From: Oryzias latipes
Lineage: Eukaryota; Chordata; Actinopteri; Beloniformes; Adrianichthyidae
NCBI RefSeq assembly: GCF_002234675.1
Contig: NC_019872.2
Coordinates: 12,645,950-12,709,949 of the forward strand
DNA: 64,000 nt
Reading direction: 5' to 3'
This document shows, piece after piece, positions 1 through 10,689 of the stretch. Both the position numbers and the translations under genes were made by a program. Under the pieces are notes generated by a model. The model was not told the DNA's origin, did not search any database, and saw only the letters and a program-made list of their open reading frames with translations. Position 1 is the stretch's first letter. Each line of letters opens with the position of its first letter.

Positions 1-72
1 TAGAGGGATTCTTTAACATTTCAATCAGCAAACAAAACCATTTCTGACATTCATGCAAAGTCATGAACTCAC

Positions 73-747
73 CGTTAGGTCCATAGGCGGTGCGCGTGGT
101 TTGAGAAAGCTCCTTACATGCTCTGATGTTACGAAAGACTGCCTCTTCTAAGCCTGAAAAGTGCTGGAGGACAACAATACATTTTGGCATTCATATTATA
201 TCATCTACAAAGCAGTGACTGACATACCTTTAAATTATAATAATTTGTAAATATGAGGGGCAATGGAGGCCAAAATTACCCACCCTATAAAAATAAAGTT
301 GTGTATAATGAAGATCAGCAAATAAAAAAAAGCAAGTATTACATCCTTCCTCTTAACAGTTAGCTAAGCATCTTCTGGATCAGGAGCTTGACACTGACAG
401 CAGCGTAAAACTACAACATAATCCAAATATATAAAAACGCCAAACGCTTTGAAATAAGCAAAATACTGAGATAATGAGAACAAACAAATAAAGGGGAAAA
501 TAATAGCCCCCGTACTGCATCAGGTCTCTATTCTGCAGCTTAGTTCCAGCGGCCTGCATGGCTTCTAGAACTCTCCCACATGACTAAACGACGATGCTAA
601 ATCATGGGCTAGCGGTAGTTAGCACGCTACTTCCCGACTACGCTATAAAATGCTTCTTTCACCTCAAAACCCGAATCAAATTCTTACCTTCGCACCGTCT
701 TTTAACATTTGGGCAAAGCCCGGAGCCTTAGGGATGTGAAGGGCCAT
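73..747 (-). CDS. cct8: CCT8, T-complex protein 1 subunit theta (5' part, two coding exons)
   Basis: This is the N-terminal part of the theta subunit of the cytosolic chaperonin TRiC/CCT, which folds actin, tubulin and other proteins in an ATP-driven double ring. Coding exon 1 is 688-747: ATG at 745-747, 20 codons, reading MALHIPKAPGFAQMLKDGAK, then a GTAAGA donor. Coding exon 2 is 73-163, with its acceptor AG at 164-165. It reads HFSGLEEAVFRNIRACKEL followed by SQTTRTAYGPN, then a GTGAGT donor. The TRTAYGPNG stretch is the start of the conserved chaperonin nucleotide-binding region. The rest of the gene lies beyond the left edge. The start is fixed by the match to the vertebrate CCT8 N-terminus. 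The GC-rich stretch just upstream, with no TATA box, fits a housekeeping promoter. Identification is from remembered family sequence. Confidence 0.95.
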
Positions 748-900
748 TATTTAGCAGAAAGCAGCCCCGGTGTTCTTGTGAAAGTAGCCGCAGCGTGGCT
801 TCAGCCCTAGTTACAAAGCCGGAGAGGCTGAAGAGAGGCGACTTCTACGGGGCGTGAGCTAAGAACGGAAAGCAACGAGGGACAAAACGAACAGACACAC
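748..900 (-). promoter_or_regulatory. Likely cct8 5'UTR and TATA-less promoter
   Basis: This 150-base block directly upstream of the cct8 ATG is richer in G, C and CpG than its surroundings and has no TATA box, as expected for a housekeeping promoter. The transcription start cannot be fixed from sequence alone. Confidence 0.4.
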
Positions 901-2853
901 ACAGCGGGGAAAATTTAGTCTAATGCCTTTTTAGGACAATGTACACTCATGGCTCTTCCCCAAAATTTCATGTTTGTCAGAACGTTTTTAAGAACGTCAT
1001 TTTTGGAACTGTTTTGGAAAACAAAATCATGGAAATAATTTGGATGCTGTAATGGGTAAATTCTGCATACACATAGTTGATTCTTTAATAACAAACAAAT
1101 CATAATTTTTCACAAAGAACTGCTTATATTTTCATCTGCAACCTTAATAGAAAAGAAATTTGATCCAAAATACTATGTGATCTACAGCTAATCAATATCC
1201 CATAATTTGTAACTGCTTATTATTGTGTCTATATATCCCTTTTTAAATTCACCTTTCTTCTTGTGAATTCCTTAATTTCCTTTTTACCATTGCTATTTCC
1301 ATATTTCCATGTCTGTTCTGACCACTGACTGTTTAAAAGAAGTTATCTTTACAGTTAAAGGATTTAACTTTCAATAAACCTCTGCCACAAAAAAACAAAC
1401 CAACAAAAACGTAAAGCTGGGAAACTGTCCCAGACACAATTTACAATTGTTGTACTGGCACACATTTATTCAAATACTAAGATGAAAATTCCACAGTTGA
1501 ACTTTGAAACCAGTCAAGTAGGGGCAAATATTCCCTTTAGTTTAGGAAATTATGGACAGATTTGGTCAAGTTTTAATAGTCATTTTTTTCTCCATTCCTC
1601 TTTTTATTAAAATGTTTTGTTCTTTTATTTATTTATAAATAAAACTGTTGTCTTTATGAATGAAAGCCTTTGGATAAATATAGCATTACTTTACTGATTC
1701 TTTCTTCACATAGCGTAAAATAACGGGAAAAAAGGTATCAAACCATCAATTTAAAGGTTTAAGTTAATGATTCCTAAAATGGTGAAATCATTTCATCAAA
1801 TTTAGTTTAGACGATACCAAAACAATTCTCAATTACAACAAATATGTTCTAGGCTCCATAAATGCTTGCAAAAAGAAGAAACCATTCTTAAGTAAATTCT
1901 TAACACTACAAATGAAGATCTTTTGCACACATTATTCACAAGTCTTCATCATAAATTGCAATTATATTGAGAAAAAAAAATACTCCAGCATTCTCCAGTG
2001 TTATTCTTGCATGAAAAGAAAGAGTATGTGTACCTTTATTAAAAACATAAAGCAAAATTCATTGAATTCTATGTGATTTATTCAGTTAGTACTGCAATCA
2101 ATTCAAATGTTAGAACGTTTGACGAAAGAACAAAAGCATTTATATATACATAAATGTTTCTCAGGGGTGTACAACCTTTGTTTTGTAGAAATTTGAAGAT
2201 CAGTTTTTCCATTTTTGCAGCGATTACAAATGAATAAAAAATGTGGGTCATTAGGCATCAAACTGACTTAAAGTTTTTAATCTGATAAATCATGATTTTT
2301 CTCACAGTTTAAAGGGAAAAAAAATCATCAACCTTATCTGCAACAATAAAAAAAAGTTGAACAAGGAAAACAAAAATCCCACTCTTAAAGAATATAAAAG
2401 TAATAATTTGGTTTTATTGAATGCACATTTGAAAAAATGTCAGTAGCATTATTGTTTATATAAAGTAAAAGACACAGCTTTTGTTAGTAAATCTAGTGTT
2501 GGAAGTGCAGATACTGGTTTGGTAATGGATAATGGGCAGCAGCTCATGTTAAAAAGTAAGATAACAATATTAGTAACAAAAGAATACAAAAATATTCCAT
2601 TTTAGTAACAGCTAGACAAACACACTATCAAATATAACAATCCCTTAGGTAGCTAGAGAAGATATTTATCCTGCTTTAGGTAATATCTGGTGAGTGTAAA
2701 AAACGAATCCAACAGTTTGGATGAAATAGAATATAAAATGCCACTAAACAGTCTCCCAGTAACATGATAAACCAACATGTAACACTAACAAGACAAACTT
2801 TAAAAGCTTGGCTAAGAAAGATCTCAGGTGAAACATACATGTGCTTCTATAGT
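901..2853. other. AT-rich intergenic stretch, nothing recognised
   Basis: The stretch between the cct8 promoter and the orphan minus-strand exon is strongly AT-rich, with many short A and T runs and stop codons in all frames. I see no exon with splice signals, no RNA gene and no clear transposon end. Confidence 0.4.
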
Positions 2854-2998
2854 TCAGTTGGATTTGCGAATCGTGTTTACGGCTGTTTGAGCCCAGCTAC
2901 CCGCGGCGTCCGAGAGGTTTGAGGCTCGGCGTGAGACGTTCGAGCGGCTGAGTTTCCCGCTGGGGTCCAACTTCCTCATCAGCTCCTCCGGAGCGTTT
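2854..2998 (-). CDS. Orphan candidate terminal exon of an unidentified minus-strand gene
   Basis: I do not recognise the gene. On the minus strand a candidate AG acceptor at 2,999-3,000 opens a frame of 47 residues ending in TGA at 2,854-2,856. The product starts NAPEELMRKLDPSGKLSRSN and ends SWAQTAVNTIRKSN. It is basic and serine-rich, with RRAS and RKS motifs of the kind protein kinases phosphorylate. Local GC content is much higher than in the flanks, as is usual for exons here. A stronger-looking acceptor (TTTGCAG) lies 15 bases upstream on the minus strand. From it a second frame also stays open (PALKKRSGGADEEV... to TAG at about 2,900), so the frame is not certain. No convincing partner exon was found between 3,000 and pimreg's last exon at 4,224. 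It may be an alternative 3' end, a tiny gene, or a degraded copy. Confidence 0.3.
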
Positions 2999-3616
2999 CT
3001 TCAGAGCAGGCCTGCAAAGGCAACAGCGGTTGGAGCAAGAGCACAAACGGGTAACACAAAACTGTAAAGGCCCCGCACAACCCAGGATGAGCATAAACAG
3101 ATATCCGAGGGTTGTTCATCAAGAAACACATAAAGGAAATGAAACTAACAGAATCAAAAACATCTTTTTTAGTTTATTTCTTTAAGAAGTAAATACAGTA
3201 TTTTAGTTGAACTGTCTGGGATCTGATGAAAAATACCAAGATTTTAAAAATCAACTTGTATGAACATTAGAGAACAGAAAACATGCTCTACAAAATTGCC
3301 TGATAGAAAGTCGAGTCTCTGTTGTTGGTCAGGGATAGTCATGTGTTCAGTGGAACTAACCATTCCTTGAGTTAAGGAGGATATAAAGCATTTATTCAAA
3401 AGAAGAAAAAACAATGATTTTTGCTCTGTGCAGAATGTAAGGTCCCATAGATCCTGGAATATAATCCTCTCTAAATACTCTATAAGCATCTTTTGCAAAT
3501 GGCTTTTTCTTGTTGTTCTATTGTAATACCGGTAATCCCTTCACAAACAAGATTTAGGAGAATTATTGGAATAAAAAAAGAAAAGCTCCCTTGTCTGCAC
3601 AAATGAGTAACTTGCC

Positions 3617-3810
3617 CATAAAGGTCCACTACGATCCGTTTTTGATGTCAAAAATGTTTCTGATGGTCTTTCAATCATGATTATGCAGTTTTTAGTCAAA
3701 ATAAAAAACCCTGTGTCGTTTTCTATGGCACAGTTTCCGTGGAGGGGCAGAAGTTCATAAAAAAATTGCCTCCGAGTTGTGGGTGGAGCAAACCCCGCCC
3801 TCTTTCCCCA
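3617..3810 (-). repeat. Partial copy (B) of a roughly 0.5 kb TIR repeat family
   Basis: Read on the minus strand, this stretch has the same order of blocks as copies at 5,663-6,575, 27,220-27,632, 29,494-30,738 and 40,060-40,325. There is a purine-rich block with GTTTGCTCCACCC, then GAAACTGTGCCATAGAAAA, then CTAAAAACTGCATAATCATG, and an end close to GTGGACCTTTA. Only the 3' portion is preserved. It lies in the 3' flank of pimreg. Confidence 0.55.
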
Positions 3811-4223
3811 GCGTATTTTCTATGTCACAAATGCATTCCTTATTCAGGCAGTGCTCTTTTTGCCTGCTCCTAACTTACAATGTTTTTGAATAAAGAAATA
3901 CTAATAAATGCAATTTTGAGCTTAATTTTCTTCATATACATGTCCTCTGTTTTCAGAAAAATACCACAAAACAGGTTAAAACCAGAACGTTCACTGGAAT
4001 GGGTCTATAAGAGCATCACTCATCAACACAGAGGGTAGAGCAGCATTTCTGAATTGTAACATCAAACAACACTGACAATAGAAAAAACAATGCAGGTTAT
4101 CAAACAAAGGAAACTCTTTAGTTTTGTGTTGAAAGCAGACTGGAAGTGGATGCAAGTTAACTGCCATGCACAGTCATGCAGTAAAATGAGTAAAACGCAT
4201 CTCTCCATGTTTTACCTTCCACA

Positions 4224-5624
4224 CTAGTCCACAATTAGGGGACACTTCAACTGCCTGTAGAGAAACAAACGTGTTTTACTTCTAATGAGATGTTTCACAG
4301 GATGGAGGACAGCAGCAAAGCTGCAAGACTGAACAGACAAGACACAAGGTCACCGTTCACATTTATGTTTATTTTTTTTAACTCTACATCTGATTCTCTA
4401 TGGACTGGATGAGCATTTCTAATGTCAACACAGGAAATAATGGAAAAGGAAGAAGAAAAAAAAACAATTTCCTCTCACATCTGTATTTGCGTCCGCCTGC
4501 CCTCCTCCTTTTGTGAAAAGACACGTTTACAACTTAAGGCGGGGGAAAATAAATGGAAGCTCAGGAGTGGAACCAGAGTTTTGCAAAAACATGACCAGCT
4601 GGTTTCCAGTAATAAATACGCTCTTCACTTTTATTTATACATTTTTGGAGAAGATATGAATTTATTCCACCACACATGTACAAACACCACACAAACTAAC
4701 AAAAAAAAAAAAAAAGAGAGAAAAACTTTACAGAAAACCAAAGTACGTTACCCGTCTCGTTTTCCCATAATGTCATCAAAGGCTTTAGACAGACGCTGGA
4801 GTCTGCTGAGTCCATTAGAAACGGATTCCAAATCTTGGTCAAACTTTCTGTTTAATCAGAAGAAAACAGAGCTGACATCAGGACCAACACATAAAGGGGA
4901 AACACCAACATATGAACACAGGCAGTGACTGAACTCACAGTCTCTGGCTCTGTGTGTTGGGGGAAGCATAAGGACTTCGTAAAGCAGCCATTCGAACCAG
5001 TTGCCTCCTGCCTCCTCCTGTTTTAACCCCACGAATGGATCCCTCAGGGGTCTTTTGGCCTTTAGAGGTTGGGGTCCGCCTGGGAGTAGCTGCAGATCTA
5101 GGCGTTCGCCTGACTGTTGTGGCTCGCCCAGGAGTACGGCTTGGAGTGCAATAATTTGAGGAACAAGCATTATCTCCTTCCTGACCCGGTGTTGCAACCA
5201 AACACTCCTCACGGGAAAATTCTCTTTTTTTCTGCAACCTCTGAGTAAGAGAAGACAGCGGAATGGACGATGTTGAAAGAAACACAAATGGTATTGTCCC
5301 AGAACAATTCTTACATGTTTTTTTCTTTACCTGGTACATTCCCGTAAAGGAGTTTCGGGCACTGCGAGTAAATTTGCTGACTGGATTGGGTTTAGGCTGA
5401 TTCTTCAGGGATTCCCAAGTGGGATTTTCCGGTAGAGAGCCGGTCTGGACCGAGCGGAGTGGGAGGCGCTTGCGCAAAGACATCCGCAGCGAGTTCAGGG
5501 AAGATGATGAGCGAAGTTTGCGGAAACGGTCAGGAGCTTCTGGAGAGTTTTCTGCATCATCTGATTCATCTAGGACTGTGTGTGCTCGCCAGACTCCAAC
5601 CACAGCTCTGCCAACACCATCCAT
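4224..5624 (-). CDS. pimreg: PIMREG (FAM64A/CATS), PICALM-interacting mitotic regulator
   Basis: This is a cell-cycle-regulated nuclear protein of mitotic cells, known in mammals to bind PICALM/CALM. Four coding exons give about 240 residues (human about 238): 5,331-5,624 (ATG at 5,622-5,624), 4,939-5,240, 4,752-4,847 and 4,224-4,254 (TAG at 4,224-4,226). Splice phases agree throughout. Family marks are RKRLPLRSVQ at residues 51-60 (human RLPLRAV), a basic Ser/Thr-Pro-rich middle (TPSRTP, RRTPRS, TPRRTP, about 130-156) resembling CDK sites, AALRSPYASP at 183-192 (human AFRSPYSS), a helical segment at 199-230, and the C-terminus PLIVD, resembling human SLIHD. If the third of these exons were read through its GTAACG donor, a TAA would follow at once and the conserved tail would be lost; I therefore prefer the spliced form. 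The 5'UTR exon is at about 7,288-7,335, across an intron filled with repeats. Confidence 0.9.
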
Positions 5625-5662
5625 CACTGCTGCGCTGAGAGATGCGTAAAACATAAGGGGAA

Positions 5663-6575
5663 ACAAAGCCTTGAGGATGAAAATTGGGTTTTTGGTAGGC
5701 CTGCACAATACACCGCAAATTTATCGCTATCGCAATATCTAGCTGTGCAATCTGCATATCGCAAAAGACAATGAAAATAGCAATGAATGGTTCCCCTACA
5801 TGTGCTAAAACAATCTTATGGCAACTTGAAGCATTAAACGAATCAAATAAATCCCTTTATGCATTTGACCAATCGGATGGACCCCGTCACGTTGTTGACC
5901 AATCAGATGGAGCCCTATTATGTTAGATGTTCGCCTCCTATGTTGACGAGGGTCATTTGGAGTATAATCTTTAAACTGTTGCAATGAAATGGGAATAACA
6001 TTTTTGGTTGTTTTGCTCTTTGTTTATATACCGCAAATTATATCGTTATCGCAATATTAAGTTTTCCTCATGTCGTGCAGCCCTAGTTTTTGGTGTTTTG
6101 GAGATGTTAATATAGCATTTCTCTGATGATGGAGGACATACATGAAGGAAAATAAGCTCAAAATTACATTTCTGAGTATTGCTTTATTGTGAATCAGGAG
6201 CAGACAAAAAAATGCAGTTGGATAGCTGGAATTTGGCTTAAAACTGTACAGCTGGATAGCTCCATATTGCTCACCATTTTTTGTAGCAAACGTAATGTAA
6301 AGTTGGGGTTGTGAGGGGCTGTAACTTGCAGAGAGCATGTAAACAGATAACTCTCAGTTAAGGGTGACAGGAAGATGGGATGGGGATACTCACTCCGCAC
6401 CAACAGTCCCACCCAAAACTCAGGGCAATTTTTTAAATGGACTACTGCTGCTCTGCAGAAACTATGTCCTAAAAACGACACAGGCTTTTTATTTATTTTT
6501 CAAAGTCTGGTTAAACATGGCCAAGACCACTGAGGACACCTAAAATAGATCAAATGATGGGAGCGGGACTTCAAC
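5663..6575 (+). repeat. Copy A of the roughly 0.5 kb TIR repeat family, interrupted by a hAT MITE
   Basis: The repeat starts near 5,663 and resumes after the inserted element at 5,697-6,086. Shared blocks are GTTTTTGGTGTTTT, AATGCAGTTGGATAGC, GATAGCTCCATATTGCTCACC, GGTGACAGGAAGATGGGATGG, ACCAACAGTCCCACCC, GCTCTGCAGAAACTATGTCC and an end near GGGACTTCAA. It lies inside the first intron of pimreg. Confidence 0.6.
5697..6086. mobile_element. hAT-type MITE, 390 bp, with 8-bp target duplication
   Basis: The element has imperfect terminal inverted repeats: the left end reads AGGCCTGCACAATA, and the right end read backwards is CTAGGGCTGCACGACA. Subterminal CGCAAATTTATCGCTATCG and the inverse of CGCAAATTATATCGTTATCG also match. 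It is flanked on both sides by TTTTTGGT (5,689-5,696 and 6,087-6,094), the 8-bp duplication typical of hAT transposases. There is no coding capacity, so it is non-autonomous. It sits inside copy A of an older repeat. Confidence 0.85.
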
Positions 6576-6900
6576 CATGTGAAAGAGAGCTCATAATTTT
6601 ATACTTTAAAACTGAATAACATATCAAAGGACACTAAATTAAAAGTCCATCATATTCTGAGCACTTACAATACATAAAATAAGACACAATCAACGGCAGA
6701 TTTTCAAGGGGCTCACACACTCTAAGACAGTTAGTCGTTAAGTCTCATTTGCTGGTTTGTCAGCAAATGAGAATTAAAGCACTAAAAATCCATCAAAATA
6801 AAATAAACATGCACGTGCATGATTAAAAAAGAAATAACTAGCTGTATTAAAACGTAACGCTGAGGGTCAAACCGTCAAAAAGCTCACCAACACCGGTATA

Positions 6901-6935
6901 CCCCCCCCCCCCCCCACACACACACACACACACAC
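6901..6935. repeat. Poly-C plus (CA)n microsatellite
   Basis: An uninterrupted C run is followed by about ten CA units. It lies in the first intron of pimreg. Confidence 0.95.
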
Positions 6936-7287
6936 TTGGGTGAAAAGAACAAAGTTGTCAATCAAACTGCCCCACCCCGCTTTGTTTTATTCCCGGGGCT
7001 CTCACTACTCAATCGACAGATGAAACAAACATCGAAGTCATGTTAGCATGTTATGAATCGTCATATATAAAACACCACATTTGAATAGCAAGAGCTGAAC
7101 CACACAATTTTTCGGTTGTTCTTCTACGACTAAACTATAACTTTGTAGTTTGTAACGTCACTCAAATTAAATAAGGTCGTGTTTGTAAAAGTGCCGCTAA
7201 GTACGCGACACTGGTAGCTCAGTCTTACAAAATAAAAATCAGAAAAGACAATCCAACGTCCAGCTAAATGCTGAAGCGGTAACTTAC

Positions 7288-7360
7288 CTAAAAACCACGC
7301 GTTCAATTGGCTTGTTGTCGCTGCTAGCAGAACTTTCCTGTTTGAATTTGGCGGCGGCGG
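7288..7360 (-). promoter_or_regulatory. pimreg: pimreg 5'UTR exon and proximal promoter with CHR/E2F-like sites
   Basis: A minus-strand donor GTAAGTT lies at 7,281-7,287, so the non-coding first exon starts at 7,288 and ends upstream at roughly 7,335. Just beyond it is a compact CHR-like TTTGAA at 7,341-7,346 (TTYRAA consensus), abutted by TTTGGCGG and further GCGG repeats at 7,347-7,360. Known mitotic genes are controlled by the DREAM and B-MYB/FOXM1 complexes through paired CDE/E2F and CHR sites near the transcription start. The arrangement therefore fits the role of pimreg, but binding is inferred. There is no TATA box. Confidence 0.5.
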
Positions 7361-7481
7361 TCACTCCCTCTGTGGAATGCACGCACGCTGACGTCATCAC
7401 GTCCTTACTCATAGCTCGTGGTGAAATACGTCAAATTCAAAAGAACTCGTCCTATTGTCCTTTTTCGCAAAAATATAGTGG

Positions 7482-7532
7482 AAAATATAATGCTACTACT
7501 ACTATTACTACTACAACAACTACTACTACTAT

Positions 7533-7576
<44 letters not shown>

Positions 7577-7581
7577 ATAAC

Positions 7582-7638
<57 letters not shown>

Positions 7639-7640
7639 GT
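7482..7640. repeat. Compound trinucleotide microsatellite (ACT)n-(AAT)n
   Basis: Imperfect ACT/ATT units pass into about 20 ACT repeats (to about 7,574), then about 20 AAT repeats to 7,637. All six frames are open through it, giving artefactual homopolymeric reading frames. It lies about 130 bp upstream of the pimreg promoter. Confidence 0.95.
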
Positions 7641-7659
7641 TATTTTATTATGTATTATC

Positions 7660-8840
7660 ATGCTTTTATTTATTTGTTGATAGTAAATTCAGGTTTAATG
7701 CAATCTGGGGAATAATAGGAAGAGAGAATATCAGAAAAATGGATTTTTATTGTTTTTAATGGAGTAAGTTTAAGAAATGTACAGTATTTCACAAATATGA
7801 TACACACAGGCAGTACATGGCTAACTTAAATTTATTTCAAATACTTGAACTTGTCAATGAACTATAGAGCAGTAGAGTTATCATTAGACTGATGGATATT
7901 TGCCATAAAGACAGATAAAACACAGAAAATTGCTACAACTATCAATCAAGGGCATTTACACTAAAAGCATGGCAAAATAGTATTCCATCTTCCATTCATC
8001 CATTGTCAGTATCTGCTTTATCACAAAGCAAATGTCATATGGTAAACATGTACAGTGAGCATACAAAGTTAATATTATAATGTAAAGTGAGGCTTAGTTG
8101 GTGTTCTCTATAAAAAAGAACAAAACAAAACAATAAAAACTCATGATCCAAAAATCATAAAAAGGGTAAATATCATCTTCTTACATTTTGTTCTAAATGT
8201 GCCATTAGGCTACTATGCAAGGTACTGATGGTGACCTTGTCCACAGTGAACAGTACCTTCTGTGATAAGCTCCAGTGAAAACCACAACCCTATCAAAAAA
8301 ACAAAAACATAAGTCACTGACTGTGCTATAAAAACCTGGATGTGCATTTTAGTAAAGTGGCCAGCAGATGTCACTGCAAACCTATTTGTGAAACCCCAGC
8401 ATTAGATTGGTGGGATCCCAGACAATCAAGTCAATGTTTTTCAACTTCAGTCCAATCATTTCCTAATATGAACATAGCTGTCTTTTCATATTGGATCTTA
8501 TATGGCTGTATTAAAAACACCCAGCATGTGATTACAATATGTCTACAAGACTACAAACATATGTGTGCGATTCAAAAACCATTAAAATGACAGAGAAGGA
8601 AAATAACAAAAACTCAAGACAAATTGCAATCTTTTAATAAAATTATGACATTAATGATTTCTCTGATTGGTCAACCTTGGCCACAAGCTATGGTGTATTG
8701 GTGGATGATAAGGTTTGGGGTCTCCCTTCTTTGTTTCAATGAATATATGTTTCCTCCAAGCCAGTTAATTAATTAATGTTAGTGAGTGGATGTTGTCTCT
8801 ACGTTGCGTGGCAATTGACTGGGGGACTGTCCATTGCATG
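7660..8840. other. AT-rich intergenic sequence, nothing recognised
   Basis: I see no exon, RNA gene or complete mobile element here. Short open frames lack coding character and splice context. Confidence 0.35.
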
Positions 8841-9131
8841 GCTCAGTTAACTGCGTGTAGGACTGGTGCATGGGAAACAAGGGTTTGTGGGGGCGGGATG
8901 AGTATAATGCAGAGTGTGACCTTGGGCAAGACCTTTCACACTAATGCCTAACTACGTGAGGCCCAAAGAGGCCCAAGTCTGGGTCTCCCTGTGCTGGTTC
9001 CGACCCGTAGATAGAATACAGGGTTGTGTCACGAAAGGGCATTCGGTGTAAAACTTTCTAGCAAACCAATAGTTTGAGTTAGTGGAGGCTGAAATACTGT
9101 GGCGACCCCTGAAGGGATATGACGAAAGGTG
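8840..9131 (+). repeat. RTE-tailed SINE-like repeat
   Basis: It contains the blocks GACTGGTGCATGGGAAAC, CTTGGGCAAGACCTTTCACA, ATACAGGGTTGTGTC, AAAGGGCATTCGGTGTAAAA and CTGTGGCGACCCCTGA. The same order occurs at 18,640-18,912, and part of it inverted at 44,864-44,945. The GGCGACCCCT-type end is the usual 3' tail of teleost RTE LINEs and of SINEs that borrow it. Confidence 0.7.
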
Positions 9132-10680
9132 AACAAGATTTCATTTAAAAATATTGCTATTGTTTTTTTTTTTTTTGCAAAGCACTCTGAATTAACTTTT
9201 GAAAGAATTGTGCCAAATAAATAAACTGTCCTTGCCTTGCCTGTAATGCCTTTTGATGTAAATTGCATTTTAGTCAGACAACTCATGCAGTAAAGAAAAT
9301 GTATTTCCATATTTCCTTTAATTTGGCATAAGGCTCCGTTCAGATACATAAAACAAAGATCTCTATAGAAAACTTTGAGTATTAAACTACCCCCAACGGA
9401 GCTCACAGGTAGAAGCCGGGGAGGAGGGTGGGGTGATGAACGCAGAGCTCGTGGAAATGGAAGAAGAGGGATGGAACCGCACACCTGGAACTTAAGTAGG
9501 ATGCTAAACAGGTTAGTCAATTAGACTGAACCGCCCGCTGGGAGGAGTAACCAGGTAAACGCACTGCTCGAGTTGCCCGCCTGAAATACTCCCAGGGTTG
9601 TTCATTTATGGAAAATCAATGCAGACTTGTCCTTTTGGGCTTCTAGAATTTGAAATCCATAAACATCCATTTTTTTATGTCTAACTTGATTAGTTAATCT
9701 TGAAAAAATAAAAAGTGTATCCTCCCGTAACAAAACCCCTCCTTGGGAATCAAATGTCTCAGTTAAGTAAGTATCTTAGGTCTTATACTTAACCATTTTA
9801 TGTGAACTTGTTAGGACATTTTCCTTTTATTGGAAAGAACATAAAAATCAAGACCTTGACCCTCACAACCTCACGGTCTGTGCCTTTTCAGTGCATAAAA
9901 AGTAAATGTATAACATCATTTTAACAAGCCTTAACCATATTGTTGAGTCAGGAGTTAAAGTTCACAACAGATGTTCAAACCATGGATCAAAATAGAGATT
10001 TTAATTGTGAACATTCACACATTTATTGTATTGATCTTACTGTCGATCTGCATAGATGTTTCTTTTTATTTTGAATTACACACTTAGTGTATTTCCTTTG
10101 ACAGGTCACAGTTTCAAATCTTCATTTTGCCAAAATTGTTAGATTACATTGGAATGGAATCAATGCATTTTTCTAAATTCGTGAAACACTCCCAAAAATG
10201 TAGGGTTGACATTTAACAGCTGTGGGGTCAGGCAGTGATTTCAAAATTGAAATTGCAATTCCAAACATTTATTTACAACACCAGAATGTTAAAAAATACA
10301 GCTGTCTATGTGAATTTAAAATGATAATTTACTAAAAAGGAAAATTCCTCACCAACATGTCATTGTGACTTTTGTTTTTTCTAAATGTGTTTACACCAAA
10401 AGAAATGTCTTAAAATGTACATTTATACCAACAAAGGTCAACTGAGTTTTGCAGAAATTTGTCACATTGTCTATATGAATCAAAAAAATAAAAATAAAAA
10501 CATAGAAGGAAAGGCTTGACATTGCTATGTAAAACCTTAAAAAGTTATAACATTCTGTCATAATAAAGAGTTCAGTGAACCTGTTGTTTAAAGGTCAAAC
10601 CAAGGTAATGAAATAATCTAAAAACCCAGTCAAATTAATTTTTTTTTTGAGTGCTTGTAATGTAATGTCATAGTAATGGT
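9132..10680. other. AT-rich intergenic sequence, nothing recognised
   Basis: Long AT-rich tract with scattered A and T runs. No splice-flanked frame, RNA gene or terminal repeats were seen. The 163-codon minus-strand frame near 9,029-9,520 overlaps the end of a repeat and has no family resemblance. Confidence 0.35.
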
Positions 10681-10689
10681 ACCACTATG

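Noticed and set aside
4748..4847. Ending pimreg in exon 4 at the TAA of GACGGGTAACG
   Set aside because: The same bases form a good GTAACG donor, and splicing to 4,224-4,254 gives a human-like tail and length.
4422..4928. 168-codon plus-strand open frame
   Set aside because: It is antisense to the pimreg introns and exon 4, is rich in Lys/Thr from A-rich sequence, and has no splice or family support.
7312..7759. Open frames of poly-Thr/Asn, poly-Leu/Ile and poly-Val/Leu
   Set aside because: These are translations of the ACT/AAT microsatellite.
9029..9520. 163-codon minus-strand frame
   Set aside because: It overlaps a SINE-like repeat end, has low-complexity stretches, and resembles no family.
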